In this document: positions 1 through 9,511 of the stretch, piece by piece
Layout: every line of letters begins with the position of its first letter
How positions within the stretch are numbered: position 1 is the stretch's first letter
DNA from: Circinella umbellata
Lineage: Eukaryota > Mucoromycota > Mucoromycetes > Mucorales > Lichtheimiaceae
Assembly: GCA_025093555.1 (NCBI GenBank)
Contig: JAIWNF010000002.1
Coordinates: forward strand, 1,178,001-1,242,000
Length of the DNA: 64,000 bases
Reading direction: 5' to 3'
Notes under the pieces: generated by a model
Seen by the model: the letters and a program-made list of their open reading frames with translations, nothing else
The model's database searches: none
Told to the model about the DNA's origin: nothing
Translations under genes and position numbers: made by a program

Positions 1-324
1 TCACCGATTCCAAAGGAAAATTTGACGAAATTGTTCAACAAGACGGTAAATAACAGCTACCTTGTATATCGATCAAGCGAAAATAAACAAAAAAAAATAA
101 TACCTTATGATCCTATTTCACCCGAAAAAAAAAACCAACAACATTTTAACCTTTTTCTTATATATATAAATATAGGTGTTACTGTACTTGTCGATTCAAA
201 AGCGCTTATTACTGTACTTGGATCTGAAATGGATTATGTTGAAGATAAACTTTCTTCTCAATTTGTTTTTCATAATCCAAATGCTAAAGGTGTTTGTGGA
301 TGTGGTGAATCCTTTGCAGTTTAA
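1..324 (+). CDS. ISA1: Mitochondrial Fe-S assembly A-type carrier ISA1/ISCA1, 3' part
   Basis: C-terminal part of an A-type iron-sulfur carrier; the 5' end lies outside the window. Exons are <1..45 and 176..324, with a 130-nt GT-AG intron. The last exon encodes a stretch (LGSEMDYVEDKLSS) nearly identical to animal ISCA1 as I remember it, followed by the CGCGESF signature whose cysteines bind Fe or Fe-S. ISA1 works with ISA2 and IBA57 in the mitochondrial matrix to make [4Fe-4S] clusters for aconitase and lipoate synthase. The match to ISCA1 rather than ISCA2 rests on the EMDYVEDKL block. The N-terminal targeting sequence cannot be seen. Confidence 0.93.
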   Translation, partial: SPIPKENLTKLFNKTVNNSYLVYRSSENKQKKIIPYDPISPEKKNQQHFNLFLIYINIGVTVLVDSKALITVLGSEMDYVEDKLSSQFVFHNPNAKGVCGCGESFAV

Positions 325-754
325 AATTCGTATATTATACAAGCATACCAAATATATAACAACAGTAATATTATAGAAACAAACCGTACATATATATATA
401 AATATTTCGTCAGTTCTTTTCCCACCCTCCCTCCCTTACACCTATTTTTGGAAACGACAAACCCGCTTTACTTTTTTTTTTTTTAACATCATAAACTTCA
501 ACAACTACCACCCTCCTCCTCCTTTCTTTCTCATTATACTTTTTTCTTTTTTTTTTTCTTTTTTACTTCTGGACGATATACACATTGTAACAACATTTTA
601 TATATATATATAAAGTAAAAGAAAAAAAAGGAAGAAAGCAGAGGAAAGAAGAAATTTGTATTATAAACTAATTAAAAAGAATTACTAAATTTTATTTTTA
701 TTCATTACTATTTTGCTATTAAAGAAAAGATATTGTTTTCCATTGTTTGTTTTT
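325..754. other. Tail-to-tail intergenic region
   Basis: 3' flanks of ISA1 and of the minus-strand wall-protein gene. It holds several T tracts and a TA microsatellite near 600-612. No coding signal is seen. Confidence 0.6.
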
Positions 755-1888
755 TTAAAAGATGAAGGTGGCAACAAGAAACATAATTGTAATACAAATG
801 AAATTATTAGAAAAAAGAGGAGTATTAGCAACATTTGGATGAGATAGTGGAGTTTCTGTTGTAGTATGAGTAGAAGTAGAAGCCGATCGACTGGTCGTAC
901 TAGCACGTGTTGTAGAAATGGAACTTGTATTAGTGGGTTGAGCAAGAGTAGAAGTAGGTCCATGGGATGTTGATGTTCCAGGTAAAGTAGAGGTCGATGT
1001 CACTTCAATTTGACGATTATTCACATTGGGAGAAATATTATCTGCTTGTTGTTGCGGTTGTTGTGGTTCAGTAGCAGGTTGATTTTCAACTTGGGGTTGC
1101 TGTTCATTAGTAGCAAGAGCAGTTTCTTGTTGGTGTTCTTCTATAACGGGAGCTTGAGCTGGCTGAGGTGGTTGAACTGGTTGAGCTGGTTCGGCTGGTT
1201 GAGCTGGCTGAGGTGGTTGAGCTGGTTGAGCTGGTTGAGCTGGTTGAGCTGGTTGAGCTGGTTGAGCTGGTTGAGCTGGCTGAATTGCTTGTTCTGGCTG
1301 TTCTGGCTGTTCTGGTTGAGGTGGTTGCACAGGTTGCTCTGGTTGAGGTGGTTGAACTGGCTGCACTGGTTGAATTGCTTGTTCTGGTTGAACTACTTGT
1401 TCTGGTTGAACTGCTTGTTCTGGTTGAGGGGGTTGTGCTGGCTGTACTGCTTCTTTTACTTGCTCATCTGTTTGATGAGATTGAGGAACAAGAGGATTAA
1501 TGGCAGGAACTGATACTTCTTGTTGTTCTACCGGCATTTCTTTTTGTTGTTCATTAATCATCGGTTCGACAGCACTTTCAGTAAGTGGATGACTAGTTTG
1601 AAAACCACGAAGCCAATTAGAAATAGAAAATGGTATCAAACGTTCGGGACCATTTAATGGAATGTTATTATGTCCAAGATCATTAGTCAAATGATGCGAA
1701 GAACCATAGTTATCAGGAGCACTAGCCATTCCTCCTTCTTGTAGTTGTTGTATCTTGCCGTTATCAGTGTTATCACTTGCTCCTTCCACGATCGATGATG
1801 TAACTTCTTCACCATTATCTTGTTGGGCAAATGTTGTAGCAGAGGCTATCAAAAGAGAAACAGCAATGGTAATGTTATAAAAACGCAT
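755..1888 (-). CDS. Predicted GPI-anchored, Pro/Gln-repeat cell-wall protein
   Basis: Single-exon, 377-aa protein from the ATG at 1888. An in-frame ATG 24 codons upstream would put a second hydrophobic stretch before the signal peptide, so I prefer the downstream one. Residues 1-21 look like a signal peptide ending in TTFAQ. The middle is a long Q-P-A/E/V repeat tract, followed by a Ser/Thr-rich stalk (O-glycosylation likely). The protein ends in a short hydrophobic tail (ITIMFLVATFIF) after a small-residue region, which is the layout of a GPI-anchor signal. The expected role is a structural or surface protein of the wall or plasma membrane. The repeat is probably length-variable. No enzymatic domain is seen and I cannot name a family. 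Confidence 0.75.
   Translation of the reverse strand: MRFYNITIAVSLLIASATTFAQQDNGEEVTSSIVEGASDNTDNGKIQQLQEGGMASAPDNYGSSHHLTNDLGHNNIPLNGPERLIPFSISNWLRGFQTSHPLTESAVEPMINEQQKEMPVEQQEVSVPAINPLVPQSHQTDEQVKEAVQPAQPPQPEQAVQPEQVVQPEQAIQPVQPVQPPQPEQPVQPPQPEQPEQPEQAIQPAQPAQPAQPAQPAQPAQPAQPPQPAQPAEPAQPVQPPQPAQAPVIEEHQQETALATNEQQPQVENQPATEPQQPQQQADNISPNVNNRQIEVTSTSTLPGTSTSHGPTSTLAQPTNTSSISTTRASTTSRSASTSTHTTTETPLSHPNVANTPLFSNNFICITIMFLVATFIF
1150..1440 (-). repeat. 9-bp coding minisatellite (QPA repeat)
   Basis: Tandem 9-bp units (plus strand GTTGAGCTG, coding Gln-Pro-Ala on the minus strand). They are nearly perfect from about 1216 to 1279, with degenerate QPE/QPV copies on both sides. It lies inside the wall-protein gene. 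Because the unit is a multiple of three, gain or loss of copies keeps the frame. Confidence 0.85.
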
Positions 1889-2254
1889 AGTTGAAGAGAG
1901 ATGCAGCAATAAAGAAAAAAAAATTATAAGATAAGAGAAAAATAATGATTGAAAACACAAAAATAATAATGTCTTTTTATATTTACGTCTAGCAATTTAT
2001 CAATATCATGCAAAATCAAAAAGAAAAAAAAAAGAGAATAGAAGAAACAAGAACAGAAGTGATGATGGATGAACTGATAAAATGGGTTTTGAGTCTAAGG
2101 TGATAAAATAATTGATGCATGAAAAGACTAAAAAAAATGTATGTATTTTCGTGGTATACAATAATAGAAAAAGTGAAAATATAGTAAAAATGTAAGGAGT
2201 ATGTATGTACAATTAATAGCAGTAAGAGTAATGATATTGAATGGTGTGTGATTG
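1889..2254. promoter_or_regulatory. Leader/promoter of the wall-protein gene
   Basis: 366 bp between the wall-protein start and the SOM1 stop, both on the minus strand. It is A/T-rich, with many A tracts on the plus strand. No specific site could be recognised. Confidence 0.4.
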
Positions 2255-2816
2255 TTATTTATCTTCTTCCATCATAACAATTCCTTTAGGAGTCTTTTTT
2301 GTTTCTACTGCTCCAAAATCAGGTAATATGCTACATAGATATATATATATATATACATAATATATCAATACCTAGTTATTTTACCAATATGCATCACTTT
2401 TTATTTTTATTTTACTTTTATCCTTACTTTGTCACTGGATCACCATTATGGTCGTATTCTGGTGTAACCTCTGTCGTCGGTCTACCAGCACATCTTTATT
2501 GTATTCCCATAAAATATATAAAGCTAATATATCAGTAACCAAATATTATGTACATAAACTGAGCAAAAAATAAAATAAAGAAATTGCCATGACAACAAGC
2601 ATAATAATTATTTTGTTCCATGATCACCTATATAGTTTCTTTATGCATTTACCGTAAAAATACTCTTACAAATGGGTTACATTCAATGTGTGTACTTCCA
2701 ACTTCACATTGGTATTGAACAAGTTCATAAAGTTGACAATCATTCTTTTTTGAAGATACTGAATCGGAATTGTTGTTATTGTTTGTATTATTTTGTTTTC
2801 CAATAGAAGAACTCAT
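2255..2816 (-). CDS. SOM1: Mitochondrial inner-membrane peptidase complex subunit Som1
   Basis: Small three-exon gene: complement of 2255..2330, 2428..2493 and 2653..2816, giving 101 aa. All junctions are GT-AG and in phase. The core reads CQLYELVQYQCEVG..IECNPFVRVFLRC..TTEVT. From memory, yeast Som1 has C-LKELVQWECQF..YVCSPFKRLFEHC..YEVT, so the spaced cysteines and the F-R-F segment match. Som1 is a short twin-cysteine protein bound to the inner membrane protease (Imp1/Imp2), which removes sorting signals in the intermembrane space. An upstream in-frame start codon at 2876 would add 20 residues; I prefer 2816. The Asn-rich stretch near the N-terminus is low complexity. The protein is slightly longer than yeast Som1 (about 74 aa). 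Confidence 0.82.
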
Positions 2817-3010
2817 CTTGTGATTATGGTGTATTAGCTTATTTTTCTTTTGAGAAAAGATATAAAACGTTGTCAAAGCAGCTAGTGATCGTACGATTTT
2901 CGTGACTTGAGATAATTCTGGGATGTAAAAAAAAATTAGGTATCGAAAGCTTTTTGATTTTTTGCCCCTGCCAAAATTTATATAAAAGAAGTTCCCTCAT
3001 ATACCAAATA
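2817..3010. promoter_or_regulatory. Divergent promoter of SOM1 and the glycyl-tRNA synthetase
   Basis: About 190 bp separate the two start codons, so the genes share a short bidirectional promoter. Both products are plausibly mitochondrial. A TTG in frame with the synthetase lies at 2954 inside this interval. Confidence 0.5.
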
Positions 3011-4729
3011 ATGGCAGCATTTCGCGCATTACTTGACCTTTGTAAACGAAGAGGCTTTTTATATCAATCGGCCGAAATTTATGGCGGTTTACGTGGTGCC
3101 TATGATTATGGACCGTTAGGTGTTGAGTTGAAAAAGAACATTTTGAATTCATGGTGGCAACGCCATGTTTATTGGCGAGACGACGTAGTTGGACTTGACA
3201 CGAGTATTTTAACACCACATCCTGTATTAAAAGCTTCTGGACATGTGGATGAGTTTACTGACTTATTGGTAGACTGTGTTTTAACCAAAGAACGATTCCG
3301 ACCTGACAAGGCACCCACACTCGAGTTTATATCATCCAAAGATGCATCCGGTGGTCGTATACCTGTCGAAGCACCAGATAAAGCAACAGCAAAAGTATGG
3401 CAGCAATTAATTCAGGAGCAAATAGCACCTGGTATTCGAACAACATTAGAAGGTAAACGCATTATGTTACATGTCAACTCTTTTGTAAAACCCGATGCGA
3501 ATGGAGAAGGTGGGCGCATTGATTTTGTATCAGCATCCATGCCAGAACAATCTCTTTCTTTGGAATATAATGGATACGTCGAACCCAACAGCAATTCACC
3601 TTTCTTAACAGCCAGCCGACCATTCAATTTAATGTTTAAAACATTTCTTGATCCAATTGATCCAATCGATCGTGTTATTCAAACAGCAACTTCCCAGGAA
3701 CAACAAAACAAAAGTCAAGGTGCCATTCGTGAAGCTGTAGATCAAGTTCTTAAACCATCTACCGTTTACTTAAGGCCCGAAACAGCTCAAGGTGTATTTA
3801 TTAATTTTGAACAAGTAACGCGCACAATGAACAAACGACCTCCTTTTGGTATTGCTCAAGTGGGTAAATCATTCCGTAATGAAATCCGATTAGAACATGG
3901 TATTTTCCGAACACCTGAATTTGAACAATTGGAGTTGGAATATTTTATTCCACCTTGGGAATCATCACATTGGTTTAAATACTGGCGTGAACTTCGATTC
4001 AAATGGTGGTTAGAGCATGCATGTCATAAAGAGAATTTCCGCCAACGCGATCACGAAAAGAATGAAATGGCTCACTATGCTTCTTCTTGTACAGATGTTG
4101 AATACAAATATCCATGGGGATGGGGAGAAGTCGAAGGTGTAGCTCATCGTGGTAATTATGACTTAACACAACATATCAAGAACAGTAATGCAGCATTTGA
4201 AGTAGTGGAAGATGAAGTACGCGTAACACCTTCAGTACTAGAAGTTGATGAATGTTTGATCCCAACCGAGAAACCCGCTCGTTATGTACCTCATGTCATT
4301 GAAAGTTCGTGTGGATTGAATCGTACTATGTTAGCCTATTTATGTGATGCATTTCATCAAGTCTCAGAAGGAAATAACAAGCCACCACGAAACATCTTAC
4401 GACTTCATCCACGTTTAGCACCTGTAAAATGTGCTGTGATGCCACTTACGGGTAAACCGGAATTCATGCCATTGGCGGAATCGATTGCTAAATCATTACG
4501 ACGACGTGGTTGGTTCACTATGGTGGAAGCACAAAAGCTTAAGATTGGTAAACGATACTATCGTCATGATGAAATCGGTACTCCTTGGTGTGTTACTGTA
4601 GACTATCAAAGTTTAGAGGATGAGACAGTGACTATTCGTGATCGTGATACAGGTGATCAACAACGAATGCATTGGCGTGATATACAACGATTTATTGGTG
4701 ATAAATTAATGGATGATGAGGAATTATAA
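3011..4729 (+). CDS. glyS: Glycyl-tRNA synthetase, bacterial (GlyQS/dimeric) type, probably mitochondrial
   Basis: Intronless class II aminoacyl-tRNA synthetase of 572 aa from the ATG at 3011; it charges tRNA-Gly. Motifs (numbered from this Met): KRRGF near 12-16 and IYGGLRGAYDYGPLG near 23-37, then ASGHV near 75. YLRPETAQG is near 253-261. Motif 2 is FRNEI..IFRTPEFEQ, near 288-306. Motif 3 is SCGLNRTML, near 433-441. The anticodon-binding domain starts at LAPVKCAVMP, near 469. The wording (DYGPLGVELK, GLDTSIL, FNLMFKT, GIAQVGKSFRNE) follows bacterial dimeric GlyRS, not the eukaryotic GRS1 type. It lacks introns among intron-rich neighbours. An in-frame, stop-free extension runs upstream to a TTG at 2954. 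Bacterial origin and mitochondrial location are inferences. Confidence 0.93.
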   Translation: MAAFRALLDLCKRRGFLYQSAEIYGGLRGAYDYGPLGVELKKNILNSWWQRHVYWRDDVVGLDTSILTPHPVLKASGHVDEFTDLLVDCVLTKERFRPDKAPTLEFISSKDASGGRIPVEAPDKATAKVWQQLIQEQIAPGIRTTLEGKRIMLHVNSFVKPDANGEGGRIDFVSASMPEQSLSLEYNGYVEPNSNSPFLTASRPFNLMFKTFLDPIDPIDRVIQTATSQEQQNKSQGAIREAVDQVLKPSTVYLRPETAQGVFINFEQVTRTMNKRPPFGIAQVGKSFRNEIRLEHGIFRTPEFEQLELEYFIPPWESSHWFKYWRELRFKWWLEHACHKENFRQRDHEKNEMAHYASSCTDVEYKYPWGWGEVEGVAHRGNYDLTQHIKNSNAAFEVVEDEVRVTPSVLEVDECLIPTEKPARYVPHVIESSCGLNRTMLAYLCDAFHQVSEGNNKPPRNILRLHPRLAPVKCAVMPLTGKPEFMPLAESIAKSLRRRGWFTMVEAQKLKIGKRYYRHDEIGTPWCVTVDYQSLEDETVTIRDRDTGDQQRMHWRDIQRFIGDKLMDDEEL

Positions 4730-5087
4730 AAGCTCTGTATTTTGTAAACCATCTCTCTTTTTTTATATAATTATTCATCCCGCTCCAACTTATAGATAAT
4801 CCTTTTCTTTGACGAAAAAAAATGTATAAATGTTTCTTTCATTCTCTCTTTTGTTTTGTACAGTTTTTATTTTTTTAATCATTATAACCATTTAATCAAT
4901 CAAATTTGAAAAAAAAAGTGCTACTGTCAGTAATGTATTATTATATACTATCTTATTAAGATTTTCTAAATGGCTGCTTTCAATAATTAATTAAAGTTGA
5001 ATTTGGATTTGAGGGTACTCAAATCTGACCACATAAAATTCCAAAGTTCTTGTCATTTTTTTATAACTTTTTTTTTTATCAAAAAAT
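4730..5087. other. Intergenic, glycyl-tRNA synthetase 3' end to ORC6 start
   Basis: About 360 bp holding the synthetase 3' UTR and the ORC6 promoter and leader, with T tracts before the ORC6 ATG. No coding signal and no clear cell-cycle box was found. Confidence 0.5.
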
Positions 5088-6271
5088 ATGTCTAGTGAGA
5101 ATCCACTCATCCATTGTCTTGATCGACTTCACCTTAAAGACGATAATAAACTTCAACAACGAGCTGAAAAATTTCAACGACAATTAGAAAGTAATGTACC
5201 ACCAAAAGTTTTTAATGCAGGTCCCAACTGTAAGACTGTACTTGCGATCCACATGGCATCCGAAAGGTAACTTTACTAGTTATTTAAAGCCCAATACTTT
5301 TTATTCATTTATTAATTGATTATAAATAATAATAAAAATATACTTAATGAAATGTGTACTATTGTAGTTTATCACGAACCGATTGGGACAATAGTTTAGC
5401 AGCACAATTAGCAGGCTGTACTAAACGAGCATACGAGAATACAGTCAGTATTGTTCGAAAAGCACTTCAACTTCAACCTACAGTTACTTTTGAAAGTTTA
5501 GGTGTTACTTTTGGATGTACAACAATGATATCCCAGGTACAGAAGTTATGGGACTCTTTTTCAACGAAATATATTTCACAAATGAGTGTAGCTCAACAAA
5601 CGACAGCAAAACAAGAACTGGATCAACCTTCATGGAAAGGAGCAGTTTTTTATACATGTGCAAAAGCATTTGGTGTAAGTCTAATTGTTTAAATAAAAAG
5701 GAGAATGAAGAAGAAAGAGAAACTTATACAAAATTGGGGCAATTTTATATAGGAACGGATAGCAAAGAACAAATTACAAGAGTTATGTGCATCGAATTCA
5801 ACTGAATTCAGCAGATATATTAAAGTAATCTCAGATGTTTCCGCTGAAGAGCTCAGTGAGTTGAAAAAAGGATCTACGATTTCATCACGACCTAGACGTC
5901 GAAGAGGAGGAGATAAAGAAGAAGAAGAACAAGAACAAGAAAAGGAACAACCTAAAAAAGAAAATACGAAAAAAGCATCACCTGTAAAACGAACCCGACG
6001 AACAACTTCAGCAGCTTCCTCTAATTCAAAAGAAATTACAGATGAACCGCCAACAAAAAAACGAGCTACCACAACAGCAAGTAGTAGCAGTAGTAATAAT
6101 AAAAAGACCAACAAATCTACATTACCACCACTAGAACGAAATGAAAACAAAGTAGCACCTGTTTCTGGTATTGTATCATTGATCAATCGTCAAGATTATC
6201 AGGACTCAAAACGTTATAAAGATTATGTTGAATGGAGTGAAAATCTGAAAACTCGTTTATCAAGCGCCTAG
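5088..6271 (+). CDS. ORC6: Origin recognition complex subunit 6
   Basis: Three exons, 5088..5266, 5368..5674 and 5753..6271, give 334 aa with GT-AG introns of 101 and 78 nt in consistent phase. The N-terminal two thirds resemble animal-type Orc6: a first helical block (residues 1-65), then a TFIIB/cyclin-like fold with FGCTTMISQVQKLWDSF and WKGAVFYTCAKAFG, then LQELCASNSTEFSRYIKVI. After about residue 200 the protein is lysine/glutamate-rich and disordered, ending in a short charged helix (KRYKDYVEWSENLKTR) that may be the C-terminal Orc3-binding helix of this family. Orc6 is needed for origin licensing. It differs from the long, divergent budding-yeast Orc6. Confidence 0.85.
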
Positions 6272-8056
6272 ATAATACATACTCTTATTATATTTCTTTT
6301 TTACTTTTATTCTTTTTACATACATTTGCATATATCATCTATTTCTTTTGCATAATATATAGTATAACGTAGTATAGTATATTTGTATTATTATTATCTT
6401 CTTCTGTCTATAATATACATACTACATTGGCTATATAAACATACTGAAATACAGCTTTATTCATACACTACAATTATCATTTGCTGATATTTTGTATTAT
6501 TTCTTAATGAACAAAAATACATTACCATGGTGGTCATAATAGAATAAGTAGTGTGCAAGAATAAAGTGTGTTGTTGAAGGGGAGTAAAACACATGCTTGT
6601 TTCATTTGACTTCTAAAACCTGTTGTTTCAAAATATGTCCGTTTTCTCTCTTTTTTTTTAAATGAAAAAAAGTACTCGAGGTAGTAAGCTACGTTATTGG
6701 AAAATGGATACCCGAATCTTTATCTTCCATATCCCTCTAGTCAAGTCTACCCATGGCCTATTGTAGTCCATCAGGCGTGAGAAAAATCTATACGTAGTGT
6801 GATGAGAAATTATTTTATTTTTGTTGTTATTAATGTTGTTCAACGACAGCTTTAGAAACAAGATATACTACTTCTACAGTCACGTTATTTATCGGTAATA
6901 AATAGTACTGCTAATGATATATAGTTCTCATATGTTATGTTATCAATATGAGAAGGAACTGCTTATAAATAAACAAAATCTCATCAACAGGAGAAACAAT
7001 ACCTCTTTAAAAGAGATCCCGATAGTAAATTCATAAAGTCTCCAGTTATAAATCAATGAAAAAAAATACTCACATAAATATTTACATTTATCTATGAACT
7101 GTTTTTTATAATCGCGTGACTTCAATGTTAACAATAAGTCTATATTATTTATGTTATGCTACTTAATCAATAAACGCACGGACCACTAGTTTGCTTTGAT
7201 CGCAAACATATCAGGACATACTACTCATATGTCAATCTTGTATCAATTGATCTACTTTATCATCTGATGTATTGAATATACTATAAATAAATAGAAAAAG
7301 AAGAAGCTATAATCGATAATGAAATAAACGTAATAATTTTTTTTAAATATCTTTTTATTTTTATTTTTTTTAACAATATAAAATTATGAAGTTAAAAAAC
7401 ATTAGTAGCATTATTCTTTTGCTGGTAATTGATTGCTAGCTTCCGAGTATAATACTAGTAACAGAATAGTGGTAATGAGATAAAAATGTGACACGATTAC
7501 TTATTAGTCACTAATAGACTTGTAAAATACAGTATTTAACCAAATTATATGAGATAAAGGCCGATTTATTTAGAAAAAAAAAACCCCTTGGCTGGTATTT
7601 TTGTGTGCCAATTGTCAAGTTGGAAGTGTCCAATTTCATTAAAAATTGACATTATAAGTAGAATAAATAAAATTATTAAACTGTACTACTAGATCATTAT
7701 CACTATACTTTCAATAAGTAAACAAAATATATAGCAGGGAACATAGCTAATACACCGTTACATCAACTAATAGCAAAGTTTTATTACTTTTCGTGTGAAT
7801 AGTAATAGTACCCACCCCCCATGATGATCTTGGTATTTCTTCAAAGTGATCAGTTGAGCGGATGATCTGTTTAAATTTTGAGACACCCCCTGGTAATTTA
7901 AGGAAAATACTAGAATATGCTTAACATATACTCACCAATAAAATTATCCTATATCATGTTAATGCTTTTTTTCTTTTTGTATCACCGCAACTTTTACTTC
8001 ATGTAATTATAGGCATTTTTTTTTTCAAAAAATCCCCAATGTAAGATTACTGAATG

Positions 8057-8191
8057 GTTCAAAGAAACGCCCAATTCTACAGCACATTCCAGGACAAGCT
8101 ATGGCTGATGATATTCTTCGGAATGAAAGGTATGACAGATCATGGTATTAATTTCAAGAGAGCCATAAGGTTATACTTTTTCCAAAGTTGA
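8057..8191 (+). other. Isolated open stretch, possible exon or gene relic
   Basis: A frame from an ATG at about 8057 to a TGA at about 8190 encodes some 45 residues of balanced composition (starts MVQRNAQFYSTFQDKLW). A second frame across the same DNA also stays open for over 20 codons (PILQHIPGQAMADDILRNE). Its composition stands out from the surrounding AT-rich DNA. No family was recognised. Confidence 0.2.
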
Positions 8192-9484
8192 ACGATTTTT
8201 GACATTACTATTAAACAAACTTTAGACCAATTGAATATAGCATACTAATATTATGAGCTGTAAAACTCTTAAAGAAGAAGCTAATCACAAAGTCTTTCAA
8301 TGCCCTTAACACAGACATTGAACCTGAATGTTGAGTGTACTTTAAATTTAAGCAATGACTTATAATAGACTTTTGATGGAACACAAAACATATCATACAT
8401 AAATAAAAACATTGTATAAACTATTTACCGATCAGAGGTGGGTCAAAATGGTCAATTTAGCAGACTACGGATATTTTTTGGCTAACCATGTTGATTTTCT
8501 GAGAAAGTGGTCGGTTTGGCAGGAAAGATATGTTGAGCATACGCGTCCTGTATAGGTTTTTTCTTTATTGGTGAAGAGAGGTATGTAAATCTCCAATTAA
8601 TATATAAATAATACCACGCAGTATGTATTTTTCTTATAGATATACTAACTTATACATAGGTGCTGCTTAGCTTATTACTTTGTGCTGCTTGAAATCAACT
8701 ATGGCTACTTAAATCAAAATTTTAGTGTTATAATTATAATAATATTGATCTAGACTTATTTGTATATAGTAATAAGCATAATCGACAAATAAGTATACAT
8801 GGTGTTCCTTCGACACTTTTGTTTAGAACTTGCGAACAGCGATTAAATGGAAATCAAACCATTAACAAAAGAAGATTCGAATATCCATTTATTTCAAGAC
8901 TATCTGAACTAAGGACTTTAATAATATTTATAGTATTACGATAGTCTATATAGAGATTACGGTAAAACAAAAAAAGTGAATATAAAGCGCCATTTCTACA
9001 CTATGTAATACTATAGAAAAAAATAATACTTACCCAAAAGTAAAAATGCTTGTCATGATTTATTTATTTTTCAGTGTAAAATATGAACTCGAGAACATGT
9101 CGCACAATTAAATATAGTAATGTAACAAGTTTGATAATTCTCACTAAGGCTGAAAAATTGCAATTATATGTATGTATATAAGCACATACTATAATAGCAA
9201 TAGCAGAATAAGCCATATCGTAAATAGCATACTGCAATTCTTCTTTTAACAAAACTCTAACAGCGCGTTTAACACGAGCTTATACTAACGCAAAATAACA
9301 AAGATAACATATATTGGTTAGTTCCTCGTCAAACTCTTACGTCTACTTTATAAGGAGCAAAAAAAAATATATATATAAATATAATCGATACTGCAACAAC
9401 AAAGGTATCATTATCTAGCACTTAACATGTACCCAGCACAAATTTAAAGCTACTGCATACATGTTGCCCCTTATTTTCGCTGGG

Positions 9485-9511
9485 TTTTTTTTTTTTTTTT
9501 TTTTTTTTTTT
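9485..9511. repeat. Poly(T) tract, 27 nt
   Basis: Uninterrupted T run in a non-coding region. On the minus strand it reads as poly(A). It could be a simple slippage tract or the tail of an old retrocopy; no coding sequence recognisable as a retroelement was seen upstream on the minus strand. Confidence 0.8.

Noticed and set aside
1010..1513. Plus-strand ORFs full of Leu/Trp/Ser repeats
   Set aside because: They are the antisense reading of the QPA minisatellite in the wall-protein gene; repeats of a multiple of three stay open in several frames.
2817..2876. Upstream in-frame start for SOM1
   Set aside because: Would add 20 residues not seen in Som1 and enter the short divergent promoter; kept as an alternative only.
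5689..6186. 165-aa minus ORF
   Set aside because: Antisense of the Lys/Ser-rich ORC6 tail; low complexity, and ORC6 exon 3 explains the region.
9485..9511. Poly(T) as a retrotransposon tail
   Set aside because: No reverse transcriptase or target-site duplication was recognised nearby; reported only as a homopolymer.
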